In this document: in pieces, positions 49,301 to 57,870 of the stretch
How the letters are laid out: the number at the start of each line of letters is the position of its first letter
How positions within the stretch are numbered: position 1 is the first letter of the stretch
Assembly (NCBI GenBank): GCA_005405945.1
Contig: BJHW01000001.1
Coordinates: 434,001 to 498,000 of the forward strand
Source of the DNA: Streptomyces violaceusniger
Lineage (GTDB): Bacteria; Actinomycetota; Actinomycetes; Streptomycetales; Streptomycetaceae
Reading direction: 5' to 3'
DNA length: 64,000 bases
Made by a program: the position numbers and the translations under genes
The notes under the pieces: generated by a model
What the model was told of the DNA's origin: nothing
The model's input: the letters and a program-made list of their open reading frames with translations, nothing else
Database searches by the model: none

Positions 49301-50000
49301 AGCGGATACGAGGAGAAGGACCTGCCGATGTAACCGGCGGCCGTGGCGGAATCGTCCAGGAGATCGCCGGCCCTGACCGTCGTCTCAGCGGAGGAGACCG
49401 CCACGCCGTCGAGATAGGTGGTGGCCCGGCCCGCCGAGGCGTCGAGAGTGACGGTCACGGTCCGCCACTCGTCCGCGGGAAGCATCGCGTAACCGCGGAC
49501 CTGTGTCTCCGCGCCTGTGCCCCCTGTGGTCACGGAGGTCTGCAACCGCCCACTGTCGCTGTGGGGGTGGTGAAGAGGTGCTTGGTGGTGTTGGTGCCCA
49601 GGTCGAAGATCCGCTGCCAGGACGACTTGTCACCGCTCCACTTCACGCGGGCCGAGATCGTCAAACCGGTCGCACCGTCCAGCACTTCGCGGGGCAGGCG
49701 CACGTACGCACCGCTCGAGGTGGGTGCCCCGCCGGGCAGGGCCAGCGCCCTGCCGCCGTCCGTGCCCGCGACCGACTGCGCGGTGGAGCCGTTCACCAGG
49801 GTCGCCGTCAGGCCGTTGCCGGAGCTGTCGGTGATCTTTCCGGACGCGAAGTCGCTGTCATCGAAGGTGTAGTGAGCGGCGGGCCGGGGCGTGCCGACCG
49901 CTTGTGCGGGAGCGGCTGGTGCGGCCAGCAGGCCGACGCCGAGGGCCAGCGCCATGGCAGCCGGGGTCCGGCGCCGCGCTGATCTGTCAGCGGATGGCAT
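46339..50000 (-). pseudogene. Giant secreted LamG / clan-A hydrolase / CBM protein, one frame break
   Basis: ATG 50000 (MPSADRSARRRTPAA) starts a signal peptide ending AQA-V. A LamG/concanavalin-like domain follows (AHYTFDDSDFASGKI). The frame breaks near 49563, where CCACCCCCACAG needs one more C, and continues to 46339; total ~1,220 residues. The middle is a clan-A-like barrel with FVPFNEPEGNMFGTGEWSYN and PVNINEYAFNYHT as candidate acid/base and nucleophile Glu sites. Two CBM35/CBM6-like modules follow (YEAEDAAHTGSGYSRNG; YEAQDAKLAGSATLTSL). Substrate unknown, but four LacI operators and the divergent ABC importer tie it to oligosaccharide use. Confidence 0.8.
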
Positions 50001-50102
50001 GGACTGCGTCCTCATTCCTTGAGTAACAGGTTCCGTCGCCCCACCTCGGCCAGCCGCTCGTCCACATGCCGTCTCCGGTGAGAGATCCGGGACGGCGGAT
50101 GT

Positions 50103-50114
50103 CGAACCGGTTCG
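50103..50114. promoter_or_regulatory. LacI operator CGAACCGGTTCG, copy a
   Basis: Perfect 12-bp palindrome, 103 bases upstream of the LamG/clan-A gene start (50000), so it probably represses that gene. Confidence 0.8.
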
Positions 50115-50212
50115 TTCATACGAGCCACACGAGGTTCGGGGCCTTTCGAGTGGCGGAGATGACGGCCCCGCGCTTCAGGTCGGGTTCACTGTTGCTGGAA
50201 GGATCGCTTCAT

Positions 50213-50224
50213 CGAACTGGTTCG
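50213..50224. promoter_or_regulatory. LacI operator, copy b (CGAACTGGTTCG)
   Basis: One base differs from the perfect palindrome. It lies in the middle of the divergent region. Confidence 0.7.
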
Positions 50225-50354
50225 GCGAAGCTAGCACCGGGCCACCCCGCCAGCAATCCCTCCCGCACAAGGATTTCCCGGTCCGCTGGCGGCTCGCGGC
50301 AGCGTGGCCAAGGGTGTTGACAGGCGTTGAGATGGTTCCTACGTTCACTTCACG

Positions 50355-50366
50355 CGAACCGGTTCG
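50355..50366. promoter_or_regulatory. LacI operator CGAACCGGTTCG, copy c
   Basis: Perfect palindrome, 98 bases before the LacI GTG start. A TTGACA at 50317-50322 lies ~35 bases upstream, so the operator would overlap or follow a promoter there. Confidence 0.8.
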
Positions 50367-50437
50367 ACGACCGGCCGTCGCGCCTCGTTCCCTGGCACAA
50401 CCTCACGACCGGCGGGCCCGTCCTCCCCGCGGGATGC

Positions 50438-50449
50438 CGAACCGGTTCG
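50438..50449. promoter_or_regulatory. LacI operator CGAACCGGTTCG, copy d
   Basis: Perfect palindrome ending 5 bases before the AGGAG ribosome site of the LacI gene, fitting tight autorepression. Confidence 0.8.
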
Positions 50450-50463
50450 AGCTAGGAGTCGCC

Positions 50464-51522
50464 GTGAACATTGGTGAGATCGCCCGGCTGGCCGGTGTCT
50501 CGCGGAGCACCGTGTCCTACGCGCTGAGCGGCAAGCGCCCGGTCTCGGACGACACACGCCGGAAGATCCAGCAGGTTGTCGATGAGCTGGGCTACCGGCC
50601 CAGCGCCAGCGCCCGCGCCCTGGCCAACGGGCGGACCAGGACCCTCGGCCTGGTCTTCCCGCCGGCCGGGAACCACTACACGGGGATGCAGCTGGACTTC
50701 ATCGGCAGCGTGGTGGAGGCCGCCGCCGCTCACGACTACGACGTCCTGCTGTCGCCCAGTGGTGTGGACAGCGACCGTTCTTTCCAGCGATTGCTGGGGG
50801 AACGGCGGGTCGACGGCGCGATCCTGATGGAGATCAGGCTGGCGGACGACCGGGTGGACCATCTGGCCGCCCTTGGCTTCCCCTCCGTCACCATCGGCCG
50901 TACCGCTCGTCCCGAAGGCGGGTGGTGGGTGGGCCTGGATCACACCGCGCTGGCGAAGGCGTGCGTCCAGCATCTGGCGGATCTCGGCCACCACCGGGTC
51001 GCCCTCGTCAACCGCCCCGAGCAGCTCCTGCGGGCCGGCTACGAGTCCGCACACCGTGGCCTCGAAGGTTTCACGAAGGCCGCCGCCGAACGCGGGCTGA
51101 CGGTGCGGACGTACGCTTGTGGGGACGACGCCGCCTCGGGTCAGACCTGTGTGCAACGGATCCTGCACGACGACCCGGCCACCACGGCCCTGGTCACGCT
51201 GAACGAGGCCGCGCTGGGCGGCCTCTACCGGGGACTGGCCCAGGCCGGCCGGCATGTGCCGCGCGATTTCTCCGTCACCGGGGTCGTGGCCGGTCGCTGG
51301 GCGGAGACGGTGACCCCCCAGCTCACCGCGGCGGACGTACCGGCGGCCGAGATGGGCCGGCTCGCCGTCGACCTGCTGGTGGAGCGGCTCGACCATCCCG
51401 ACGCGGCACCCCGGCAGCATCTCCTCGCGCCGCCGATTTCGCTGCGGGCCAGCACCGGGCCCGCGGGAGCCCCGCCAGGGGCCGCGCCCACCGCGGACGC
51501 CGTGCCCCGTACGGCGTTCTGA
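50464..51522 (+). CDS. LacI-family repressor of the adjoining glycan genes
   Basis: A 352-residue regulator. GTG 50464 is chosen because AGGAG lies at 50454-50458 and the helix-turn-helix begins at once (VNIGEIARLAGVSRSTVSYA, hinge YRPSASARALANGRT). The effector domain ends with VTPQLTAADVPAAEMGRLAV. It stands at the head of the sugar ABC importer genes and is divergent from the LamG/clan-A gene. Four near-identical CGAACCGGTTCG palindromes fill the space between, the expected LacI-type symmetric site. Inducer unknown, presumably an oligosaccharide from the secreted enzymes. Confidence 0.9.
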   Translation: MNIGEIARLAGVSRSTVSYALSGKRPVSDDTRRKIQQVVDELGYRPSASARALANGRTRTLGLVFPPAGNHYTGMQLDFIGSVVEAAAAHDYDVLLSPSGVDSDRSFQRLLGERRVDGAILMEIRLADDRVDHLAALGFPSVTIGRTARPEGGWWVGLDHTALAKACVQHLADLGHHRVALVNRPEQLLRAGYESAHRGLEGFTKAAAERGLTVRTYACGDDAASGQTCVQRILHDDPATTALVTLNEAALGGLYRGLAQAGRHVPRDFSVTGVVAGRWAETVTPQLTAADVPAAEMGRLAVDLLVERLDHPDAAPRQHLLAPPISLRASTGPAGAPPGAAPTADAVPRTAF

Positions 51523-51652
51523 TCACACACGGGACCCCCTGTCCTCGTTCCTCGCCCGCCCGAACTCCCGAACCACGCGTCAGCCCCGTCCGGTGTGCCC
51601 CCGGCCACCCGTTGCCCTCGACACCCGCATGCCAGAAACAAAGGAACCCGCG

Positions 51653-52900
51653 ATGAACAGCTTCTCCGGACAGCGCCGTCTGACCGTCGCAGTCCTGACC
51701 GCTCTGGCTCTCGCCACCAGTGCCACCGCCTGCGGCTCCGGCCTGGGCGGCACCGGGACAAAGGCGGCGGACAGCGGCACCTACACCGTCTGGGACCCGT
51801 ACCCCCAATTCGCCGGGGACTCGGCGTGGACGAAGCTGCTGGACGACTGCGGCGGCAAGGCCGGTGTGAAGATCAAGCGGACCGCTTTCGACACCAGCGA
51901 CCTGTCGAACAAGGTGCTCCTGGCGGCCCAGCAGGACAACTCTCCGGACGTGCTCATCGTGGACAATCCCGTGGTGCCGACCTTGGCGGAGGCCGGTGTT
52001 CTCACTACCACCGACGACAACAAGCTGGACACTTCCGAGGTCGACCCCAATCTGCTCGGGGCCGGCCGGTCGGGCGGAAAGACCTACGGAACACCGATCG
52101 GGGTCAACACCCTCGCCCTCTACTACAACAAGGACGTCCTCGAGATCGCAGGCGTGGACATCGCCTCGGTCAGGGACTGGACGTCACTGACGGCGGCACT
52201 TGCGAAGGTGAAGAAGGCCGGGAAGAAGGGCATCACCTTCTCCGCGATCGGCACCGAGGAGGGAAGCTTCCAGTTCCTGCCCTGGTTCTGGGGTTCGGGC
52301 GCGAAGCTGACCCGACTCGACTCTCCCCAGGGCGTGTCGGCACTGTCCCTGTGGACCGACTGGCTGAAGCAGGGCCACGCCCCCAACTCGGTGATCAACA
52401 ACACCCAGACCACCAGCTGGCAAGAGTTCGCGAGCGGCGACTACGCGTTCGCCGAGAACGGCACCTGGCAGCTGGCCAACGCGGAGGACGTCGGCTTCGA
52501 CTACGGTGTCCTGCCCGTCCCCGGCGCCGACGGTGGTACCGCCGCGGCGCCGACCGGCGGCGAATTCGTCACCGTCCCCGTCCAGAGCGACACCGGCCGC
52601 TACACCACAACGCGGAAGCTGGTCTCCTGCCTGACCGGCGCCGCAAACCTCTACACCACCGACACCACCCTGTCCTACCTGGCACCCACCAGCGAGGTGC
52701 GGGACAAGCAGATGGCGGCCGACGCCAAGTTCAAGCCCTGGGCGGAGGCGGTCAAGGCGGCCAAGGGCCGCACCAGTGGTGATCTCGGCACCAAGTACCC
52801 CAAGATCTCCGAGCAGATGTGGAAGGCGATCCAGTCCGCCCTCAGCGGATCCAAGTCCCCGAAGGACGCGCTCACCGCCGCGCAGCGCGCGGCCAACTAA
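51653..52900 (+). CDS. Sugar ABC transporter solute-binding lipoprotein
   Basis: A 415-residue extracellular binding protein of the maltose-type family. The signal LTVAVLTALALATSATACGS ends in a lipobox-like Cys (residue ~27), so it is probably lipid-anchored. Conserved blocks: DVLIVDNPVVPTLAEAGVLT, TYGTPIGVNTLALYYNKDVL, GDYAFAENGTWQLANA and PTGGEFVTVPVQS. ATG 51653 has AAAGGAA upstream. Two permease genes follow after 20 bases. No ATPase gene is present nearby; in Streptomyces a shared MsiK commonly powers such importers. Confidence 0.92.
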   Translation: MNSFSGQRRLTVAVLTALALATSATACGSGLGGTGTKAADSGTYTVWDPYPQFAGDSAWTKLLDDCGGKAGVKIKRTAFDTSDLSNKVLLAAQQDNSPDVLIVDNPVVPTLAEAGVLTTTDDNKLDTSEVDPNLLGAGRSGGKTYGTPIGVNTLALYYNKDVLEIAGVDIASVRDWTSLTAALAKVKKAGKKGITFSAIGTEEGSFQFLPWFWGSGAKLTRLDSPQGVSALSLWTDWLKQGHAPNSVINNTQTTSWQEFASGDYAFAENGTWQLANAEDVGFDYGVLPVPGADGGTAAAPTGGEFVTVPVQSDTGRYTTTRKLVSCLTGAANLYTTDTTLSYLAPTSEVRDKQMAADAKFKPWAEAVKAAKGRTSGDLGTKYPKISEQMWKAIQSALSGSKSPKDALTAAQRAAN

Positions 52901-52920
52901 CCGTACTTCAGGGGTTGTTG

Positions 52921-53898
52921 ATGAGCCATACGACACACCTGCCGGACCGTCGGGCCGTGCCCGACCGGGACGAGGCGGCCGGCGCCGCCCCGGACCGTAC
53001 GACACCACGCCGCCGCGCCCACTCACGGCACTGGACCGCCTGGGCCTTTCTCGCCCCGGCGGCCCTCTACCTCCTCCTCTTCTACGCCTATCCGCTCTAC
53101 CGCAACCTCGACCTGAGCCTGCGCGACTACACCGTCCGTTCCTTCGTCCGGGGCGACGCGCCCTTCACCGGTCTCGCCAACTACCAGACCGTGTTCGACG
53201 ACCCGACGTTCGCACCGGCGCTCGCCCACACCACGGCGTTCGCCGCTGTCTCCCTGCTCTTCCAGTACGCCATCGGCCTGGCCCTCGCGGTCTTCTTCAA
53301 CGAGCACTTCCGGCTCTCCGCAACCCTGCGCGCCCTGTTCCTCGTGCCGTGGCTACTGCCGCTGATCGTGTCGGCCTCCACCTGGTCGTGGATGCTCAAC
53401 AGCGACTCGGGCATCGTCAACGCCGCCCTGAACGCGGTCGGCATCGACTCCGTGAACTGGCTGACCTCCCCGTCCTGGTCGCTCACCTCGGTGATCATCG
53501 CGAACATCTGGATCGGCGTCCCGTTCAACCTCGTCGTGCTCTACAGCGGGCTGCAGTCGATCCCCTCCAGCCTGTACGAGGCCGCCGCCCTCGACGGCGC
53601 CGGCGCCTGGCGACGCTTCCGGAGCATCACCCTCCCGCTCCTGCGCCCGGTGTCCGCCATCACCCTCCTGCTGGGCCTGATCTACACGCTCAAGGTTTTC
53701 GACATCATCTGGATCATGACCAAGGGTGGCCCGGCGGACTCGTCCACCACCTTCGCCACCTGGTCCTACCGGCTCGGGTTCGGCAACCTGCTGCCCGCCT
53801 TCGGTCCCGGTGCGGCCGTCGGTAACCTGCTCATCGTTGCCGCTCTCGGGTTCGGCCTGATGCATCTGAGGGTCCAGCGAAAGCAGTACGCCTCATGA
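52921..53898 (+). CDS. Sugar ABC transporter permease, MalF-like
   Basis: A 325-residue permease with six helices. The N-terminal ~40 residues are polar and Arg-rich, then WAFLAPAALYLLLFYAYPLY. The EAA loop that meets the ATPase reads YEAAALDGAGAWRRFRSITL. ATG 52921 follows the binding-protein stop by 20 bases, and its end overlaps the next permease by ATGA, so the importer is one translationally coupled unit. Confidence 0.92.
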   Translation: MSHTTHLPDRRAVPDRDEAAGAAPDRTTPRRRAHSRHWTAWAFLAPAALYLLLFYAYPLYRNLDLSLRDYTVRSFVRGDAPFTGLANYQTVFDDPTFAPALAHTTAFAAVSLLFQYAIGLALAVFFNEHFRLSATLRALFLVPWLLPLIVSASTWSWMLNSDSGIVNAALNAVGIDSVNWLTSPSWSLTSVIIANIWIGVPFNLVVLYSGLQSIPSSLYEAAALDGAGAWRRFRSITLPLLRPVSAITLLLGLIYTLKVFDIIWIMTKGGPADSSTTFATWSYRLGFGNLLPAFGPGAAVGNLLIVAALGFGLMHLRVQRKQYAS

Positions 53899-54743
53899 AA
53901 ACCATCACGACCCCATCCCGCCCGCGCCGGACACGCGCCACGTGGTGGAAGACGGCCACGGGCCTCCTGCTCACCGGCGTCATGCTCTTCCCGGTCTACT
54001 GGATGCTGAACGTGTCCTTCACCCGGAACCAGGACATGCGCAAAGGGCATCCGGACCTGTTCCCCGCCCACGGCACGCTGAGGGGCTACCGGGCCGTCCT
54101 GGAGCAGCAGCTGCCCTACCTCGGCACCAGCCTGGTCATCGGCCTGGGCACCGTCGTCCTCACCGTGGCCCTGGCGGCACCCGCAGGCTACGCGCTCGCC
54201 AAACTACGCCCGCGCGGGGGCAGCGTGCTCAGCTTCCTCTTCCTGGTCGCCCAGATGATCCCCGGCATCGTCATGGCGATGGGCTTCTACGCGGTCTATC
54301 TCAGCCTCGGCTTGCTCCAGTCGGTGCCCGGCCTGATCGTCGCGGACTCCACTCTGGCCGTCCCGTTCGCGGTCCTGGTCCTCACCGCGTTCATGTCCGG
54401 CATTCCCGAGGAACTGCTCCAGGCCGCAAAGGCCGACGGAGCCGGCCCTCTGCGCACCTTCCGGTCGATCGTGCTGCCCATGAGCCGCAACGCCGTTGTC
54501 ACCGTGTCGCTGTTCGCCTTCCTGTGGTCCTGGTCCGACTTCGTCTTCGCCAGCACCCTCGCAGGCGGCAGCACCCATGAGCCGATCACCCTCGGCATCT
54601 ACCACTACATCGGGAACAACAACCAGGAGTGGAACGCCATCATGGCCACCGCCGTCGTGGCTTCGCTGCCGACGACGGTCATCCTCGTCCTCGCCCAGCG
54701 TTACGTCGCCGCCGGCGTGACCGCCGGCGCGATGAAGGACTGA
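53895..54743 (+). CDS. Sugar ABC transporter permease, MalG-like
   Basis: A 282-residue second permease. FPVYWMLNVSFTRNQDMRKG marks the first helix and periplasmic loop typical of MalG proteins, and the EAA loop is EELLQAAKADGAGPLRTFRS. The start overlaps the stop of the partner permease. It completes the importer apart from the ATPase. The glycosidase gene follows after 49 bases. Confidence 0.92.
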   Translation: MKTITTPSRPRRTRATWWKTATGLLLTGVMLFPVYWMLNVSFTRNQDMRKGHPDLFPAHGTLRGYRAVLEQQLPYLGTSLVIGLGTVVLTVALAAPAGYALAKLRPRGGSVLSFLFLVAQMIPGIVMAMGFYAVYLSLGLLQSVPGLIVADSTLAVPFAVLVLTAFMSGIPEELLQAAKADGAGPLRTFRSIVLPMSRNAVVTVSLFAFLWSWSDFVFASTLAGGSTHEPITLGIYHYIGNNNQEWNAIMATAVVASLPTTVILVLAQRYVAAGVTAGAMKD

Positions 54744-54792
54744 CCCGCGCCGATCGCCGGTGACCCCTGCTGAAGAAACGAGTAACCCCCTC

Positions 54793-56550
54793 ATGACCGC
54801 CGCCCGATCCGGCCCGGCCTTCTCCATCCACGACATCCCGTTCAGCACCCGCGGCTCCTGGTTCGGCATCTCTTGCGTACTCGCGGAGAACGAGCGTGCC
54901 GAAGACCTCCATCTCGTGTCGCACCAGAACGGCATGCAGGCCGTCCTGCGACTCCTCCCCTTCGACCCGGCAACGGGCAACCGGGCCGTCACCCGTATCG
55001 AGACGACGCCCGGCCTGCTCCGCTGGACCGGACGCCAGGGCACGATCGACTGCTCCTACGAAACACCGGACACCATCCGCCTGCGCGGCCAAGGACTCGG
55101 CCTGCGCATCACCGCGGCCGCAGCGGCCCTGACCCCTTTCACGGGCGCCTATTTCTACCGCGACCCGGTGGACGGAGCGTACGTGTTCACGTCGTACGAG
55201 ACCGGGCGCCGGTACCGGATCACCGCGCTGTCCGGCGCCGGCGCCGAGGTCTCCGGCAGCCAGGCTCTGGGCAGCGGCGACCGCGGCCTCGCGATCAGCG
55301 CGCAGGCCGGCCGAGTCTGGGAGGCCGCTGTCGAGGAAATCGACAGCGCACGCCGCCCTTACGCCTCATCGGCGACGTTTCCGCAGGTCGTGGCCACCGC
55401 GGAGCACGCCTTCGCCGCCTTCACCGACACGGTTGCCCCCTGGCGCTCATCCCGCACCCCGGCCGCCGAGCTCGCCGCATACGTCCTGTGGTCGGCGACC
55501 GTCGCCCCGGCGGGCCTCGTCACCCGGCCCGCCGTGCTGATGTCCAAGCACTGGATGGACAAGGTCTGGAGCTGGGACCACTGCTTCAACGCCCTCGCCC
55601 TGGCTCCCGGGGCGCCCGAACTGGCCTGGGACCAGTTCTTGCTGCCGTTCGACCACCAGGACGAGAGCGGGGCACTGCCCGACTCGGTGACCCACTCGGA
55701 GGTCCTCTACAACTTCGTCAAACCACCCGTGCACGGCTGGGCCCTGGCCCGGCTGCGCCGTCGGCTGCCCGAACCGCCGGGCCGCACGGAACTCACCGAG
55801 GTCTACCGTCGGCTGGAACGCTGGACGAACTTCTGGCTCACCGCGCGCCGCGCACCACACGCCGCTCTACCCCACTACCAGCACGGCAACGACAGCGGCT
55901 GGGACAACGCCACGACCTTCGATCCCGAGCGCGTGGTGGTCACCGCGGACCTGGCCGCGTTCCTCACTCTCCAGCTCCGCGAACTCGCCTCGACAGCGAG
56001 CGAGTTGGGTCTTCCCCACGAGGCCCGGCGCTGGAGCCGAACCGCCGATGCGACCCAGGCCGCGATGCTCGACGAGCTGTGGACAGAGGAACGGTTCGTG
56101 GCCCGCGGTGTCCACAGCTCGAAGACCTGGAACACCTCCAGCCTGCTCGACCTGATGCCCATAGCGCTGGGCGAGCACCTCCCCGGACACGTCGGCAAGG
56201 CCCTGACCGCCCGGCTCGAGGCCCACCTGACTCCGTACGGACTCGCCACCGAACTGCCCAACTCGCCGCACTACCGCCCGGACGGCTACTGGCGCGGTCC
56301 GATCTGGGCGCCCACCACCGTCCTCATCGAGGACGGACTGCGCCGCGCCGGACACAGCCGCCTCGCCGACGAGATCAGCGCCCGTTTCCGGCGACTGTGC
56401 GAGACCCACGGCTTCGCCGAGAACTTCGACGCCCTCACCGGAACGGGCCTGCGCGACCGCGCCTACACCTGGACCGCCAGCAGCTACCTCCTTCTCGCCG
56501 AGGCCCACGAACTCCGCCACCTCGCAACCACGTCACGGACCGGCGCGTAA
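54793..56550 (+). CDS. Intracellular GH63-like (alpha/alpha)6-barrel glycosidase
   Basis: A 585-residue protein without signal peptide. The N-terminal beta domain (FSTRGSWFGISCVLAENERA) precedes a helical barrel with MSKHWMDKVWSWDHCFNALA, HYQHGNDSGWDNATTFDPER (likely catalytic Asp region) and YWRGPIWAPTTVLIEDGLRR. This pattern fits GH63/GH37-type inverting glycosidases such as glucosidases, mannosylglycerate hydrolases or related enzymes; the sugar is unknown. It ends the importer operon, so it probably breaks down the imported oligosaccharide in the cytoplasm. ATG 54793 lacks a strong ribosome site; GTG 54760 is an alternative. Confidence 0.85.
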   Translation: MTAARSGPAFSIHDIPFSTRGSWFGISCVLAENERAEDLHLVSHQNGMQAVLRLLPFDPATGNRAVTRIETTPGLLRWTGRQGTIDCSYETPDTIRLRGQGLGLRITAAAAALTPFTGAYFYRDPVDGAYVFTSYETGRRYRITALSGAGAEVSGSQALGSGDRGLAISAQAGRVWEAAVEEIDSARRPYASSATFPQVVATAEHAFAAFTDTVAPWRSSRTPAAELAAYVLWSATVAPAGLVTRPAVLMSKHWMDKVWSWDHCFNALALAPGAPELAWDQFLLPFDHQDESGALPDSVTHSEVLYNFVKPPVHGWALARLRRRLPEPPGRTELTEVYRRLERWTNFWLTARRAPHAALPHYQHGNDSGWDNATTFDPERVVVTADLAAFLTLQLRELASTASELGLPHEARRWSRTADATQAAMLDELWTEERFVARGVHSSKTWNTSSLLDLMPIALGEHLPGHVGKALTARLEAHLTPYGLATELPNSPHYRPDGYWRGPIWAPTTVLIEDGLRRAGHSRLADEISARFRRLCETHGFAENFDALTGTGLRDRAYTWTASSYLLLAEAHELRHLATTSRTGA

Positions 56551-56709
56551 GCTCCTCCGCACCACGCGCTTCCCCTCGTCGCGGCGAATGCGGCAGGCGC
56601 GGGGAGCCGGGCGCACCCGGTGGCGCGGCCGATCCGCGCGTTGAGGCACACCCACATCTCGGTCTGGTTCTTTGCGGCCTCCTACCCCTTGACGTACGGC
56701 CGACGTCAG

Positions 56710-56741
56710 TTGTGCAATCGATTCCGCCATCGATTGCACAA
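56710..56741. promoter_or_regulatory. 13-bp inverted repeat (TTGTGCAATCGAT), LacI operator
   Basis: TTGTGCAATCGAT at 56710-56722 and its exact complement at 56729-56741 flank TCCGCC. The right arm overlaps the AAGGAG ribosome site of the DapA-family gene. The same half-site recurs at 59324 before the LacI gene. Confidence 0.8.
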
Positions 56742-56752
56742 GGAGTTGTGTC

Positions 56753-57673
56753 ATGAGTCCAATGGATCTGCGGGGCCTCGTCCCCGCCCCCGTCACCGCA
56801 TTCACAGCCGACGGCGAGGTGGACCAAGCGGCCAACGCCGACCTCGCGCGCTGGCTGGTCTCCGTGCAGGGCGTGAAGGGGCTGGTGTGTCTGGGGCACG
56901 CCGGCGAGGGGACGTACCTGACGCCGGAGGAGCAGATCACGCTCATCCGCACGCTCGTCGACGCGGTCGAGGGCCGAGTGCCGATCATCGCGGGAATTAC
57001 CACCGAGGGCACGAGGACCGCGGCCCTGGAGGCGAAGCGAGCCGCGGACGCCGGGGCGATCGGCGCGCTGGTATACCCCTCGCACGGCTGGCTGCGTTTC
57101 GGGTTCCAGAAGGGTGCACCACAGGAGCGCTACCGAGCCATCCACGAGGAGTCCGGCCTGCAGAACATCCTCTTCCAGTACCCGGACGCCACCAAGGCCA
57201 GTTACGACCTGGAAACCCAACTGGAGATCGCCGCCCAGCCCGGCACCGTCGCCACCAAGAACGGCGTGCGCAACATGCGCCGCTGGGACACCGAGATCCC
57301 GGTCCTGCGCGAGCAGTTCCCCGACCTGCAGATCCTCACCTGCCACGACGAATACCTGCTGCACACCATGTTCGACGTCGACGGCGCCCTGGTCGGCTAC
57401 GGGGGCCTCGCCCCCGAGCCGCTGGTCGAGCTCATCGCCGCGGGCAAGGCCAAGGACTATGCCAAGGCCCGGGAGGTCCACGACCGGCTGCTGCCGGTGA
57501 CCAAGGCCGTGTACCACCGCGGATCCCACATGGAGGGCACCGTCGCGCTCAAGATCGGCCTCAAGGCCCGCGGGGTCCTGAGGGACGCCACCGTGCGCCA
57601 GCCGCTCCAGCCGCTCGGCGAGCGGGCCGCCGCCGAGATCGAGTTCGCCCTGAAGCAGGCCCAGCTCATCTGA
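56753..57673 (+). CDS. DapA-family (dihydrodipicolinate synthase-like) aldolase/lyase
   Basis: A 306-residue TIM-barrel protein. GLVPAPVTAFTADGEVDQAA opens the family, CLGHAGEGTYLTPEEQ is the substrate loop, LFQYPDAT holds the catalytic Tyr and GTVATKNGVRNMRRWD the Schiff-base Lys. True DapA would belong with lysine genes; here it is followed by an MFS importer and a LacI regulator, so a sugar-acid (2-keto-3-deoxy-type) aldolase or dehydratase is likelier. AAGGAG precedes ATG 56753, within the operator. Its product is probably pyruvate plus a small aldehyde or a keto acid. Confidence 0.88.
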   Translation: MSPMDLRGLVPAPVTAFTADGEVDQAANADLARWLVSVQGVKGLVCLGHAGEGTYLTPEEQITLIRTLVDAVEGRVPIIAGITTEGTRTAALEAKRAADAGAIGALVYPSHGWLRFGFQKGAPQERYRAIHEESGLQNILFQYPDATKASYDLETQLEIAAQPGTVATKNGVRNMRRWDTEIPVLREQFPDLQILTCHDEYLLHTMFDVDGALVGYGGLAPEPLVELIAAGKAKDYAKAREVHDRLLPVTKAVYHRGSHMEGTVALKIGLKARGVLRDATVRQPLQPLGERAAAEIEFALKQAQLI

Positions 57674-57870
57674 CCGGCGCTCCGCCCCCCTGCCTGGCCG
57701 AGTCCGCTCCCCGTCGCTCGGTCGCAGGCGCCCATGGCCCCCGCCCGGCCGGAGTCTCTCCGTCGGGCCTGGCAGGATCGGCAGCGGGAGCTGCCGATCC
57801 TGTGTCCCCATCCGCCGGCCCGCACCGCTCTCCGCGGCCGGCGACCCCTCACCGGCGAGGAACGACAGAC

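Noticed and set aside
50317..50340. TTGACAGGCGTTGAGATGG as a fourth GntR regulator 1 site
   Set aside because: It shares TTGACAGG but lacks the GTKGAT half, and lies in a LacI-controlled promoter, so it is more likely a -35 element.
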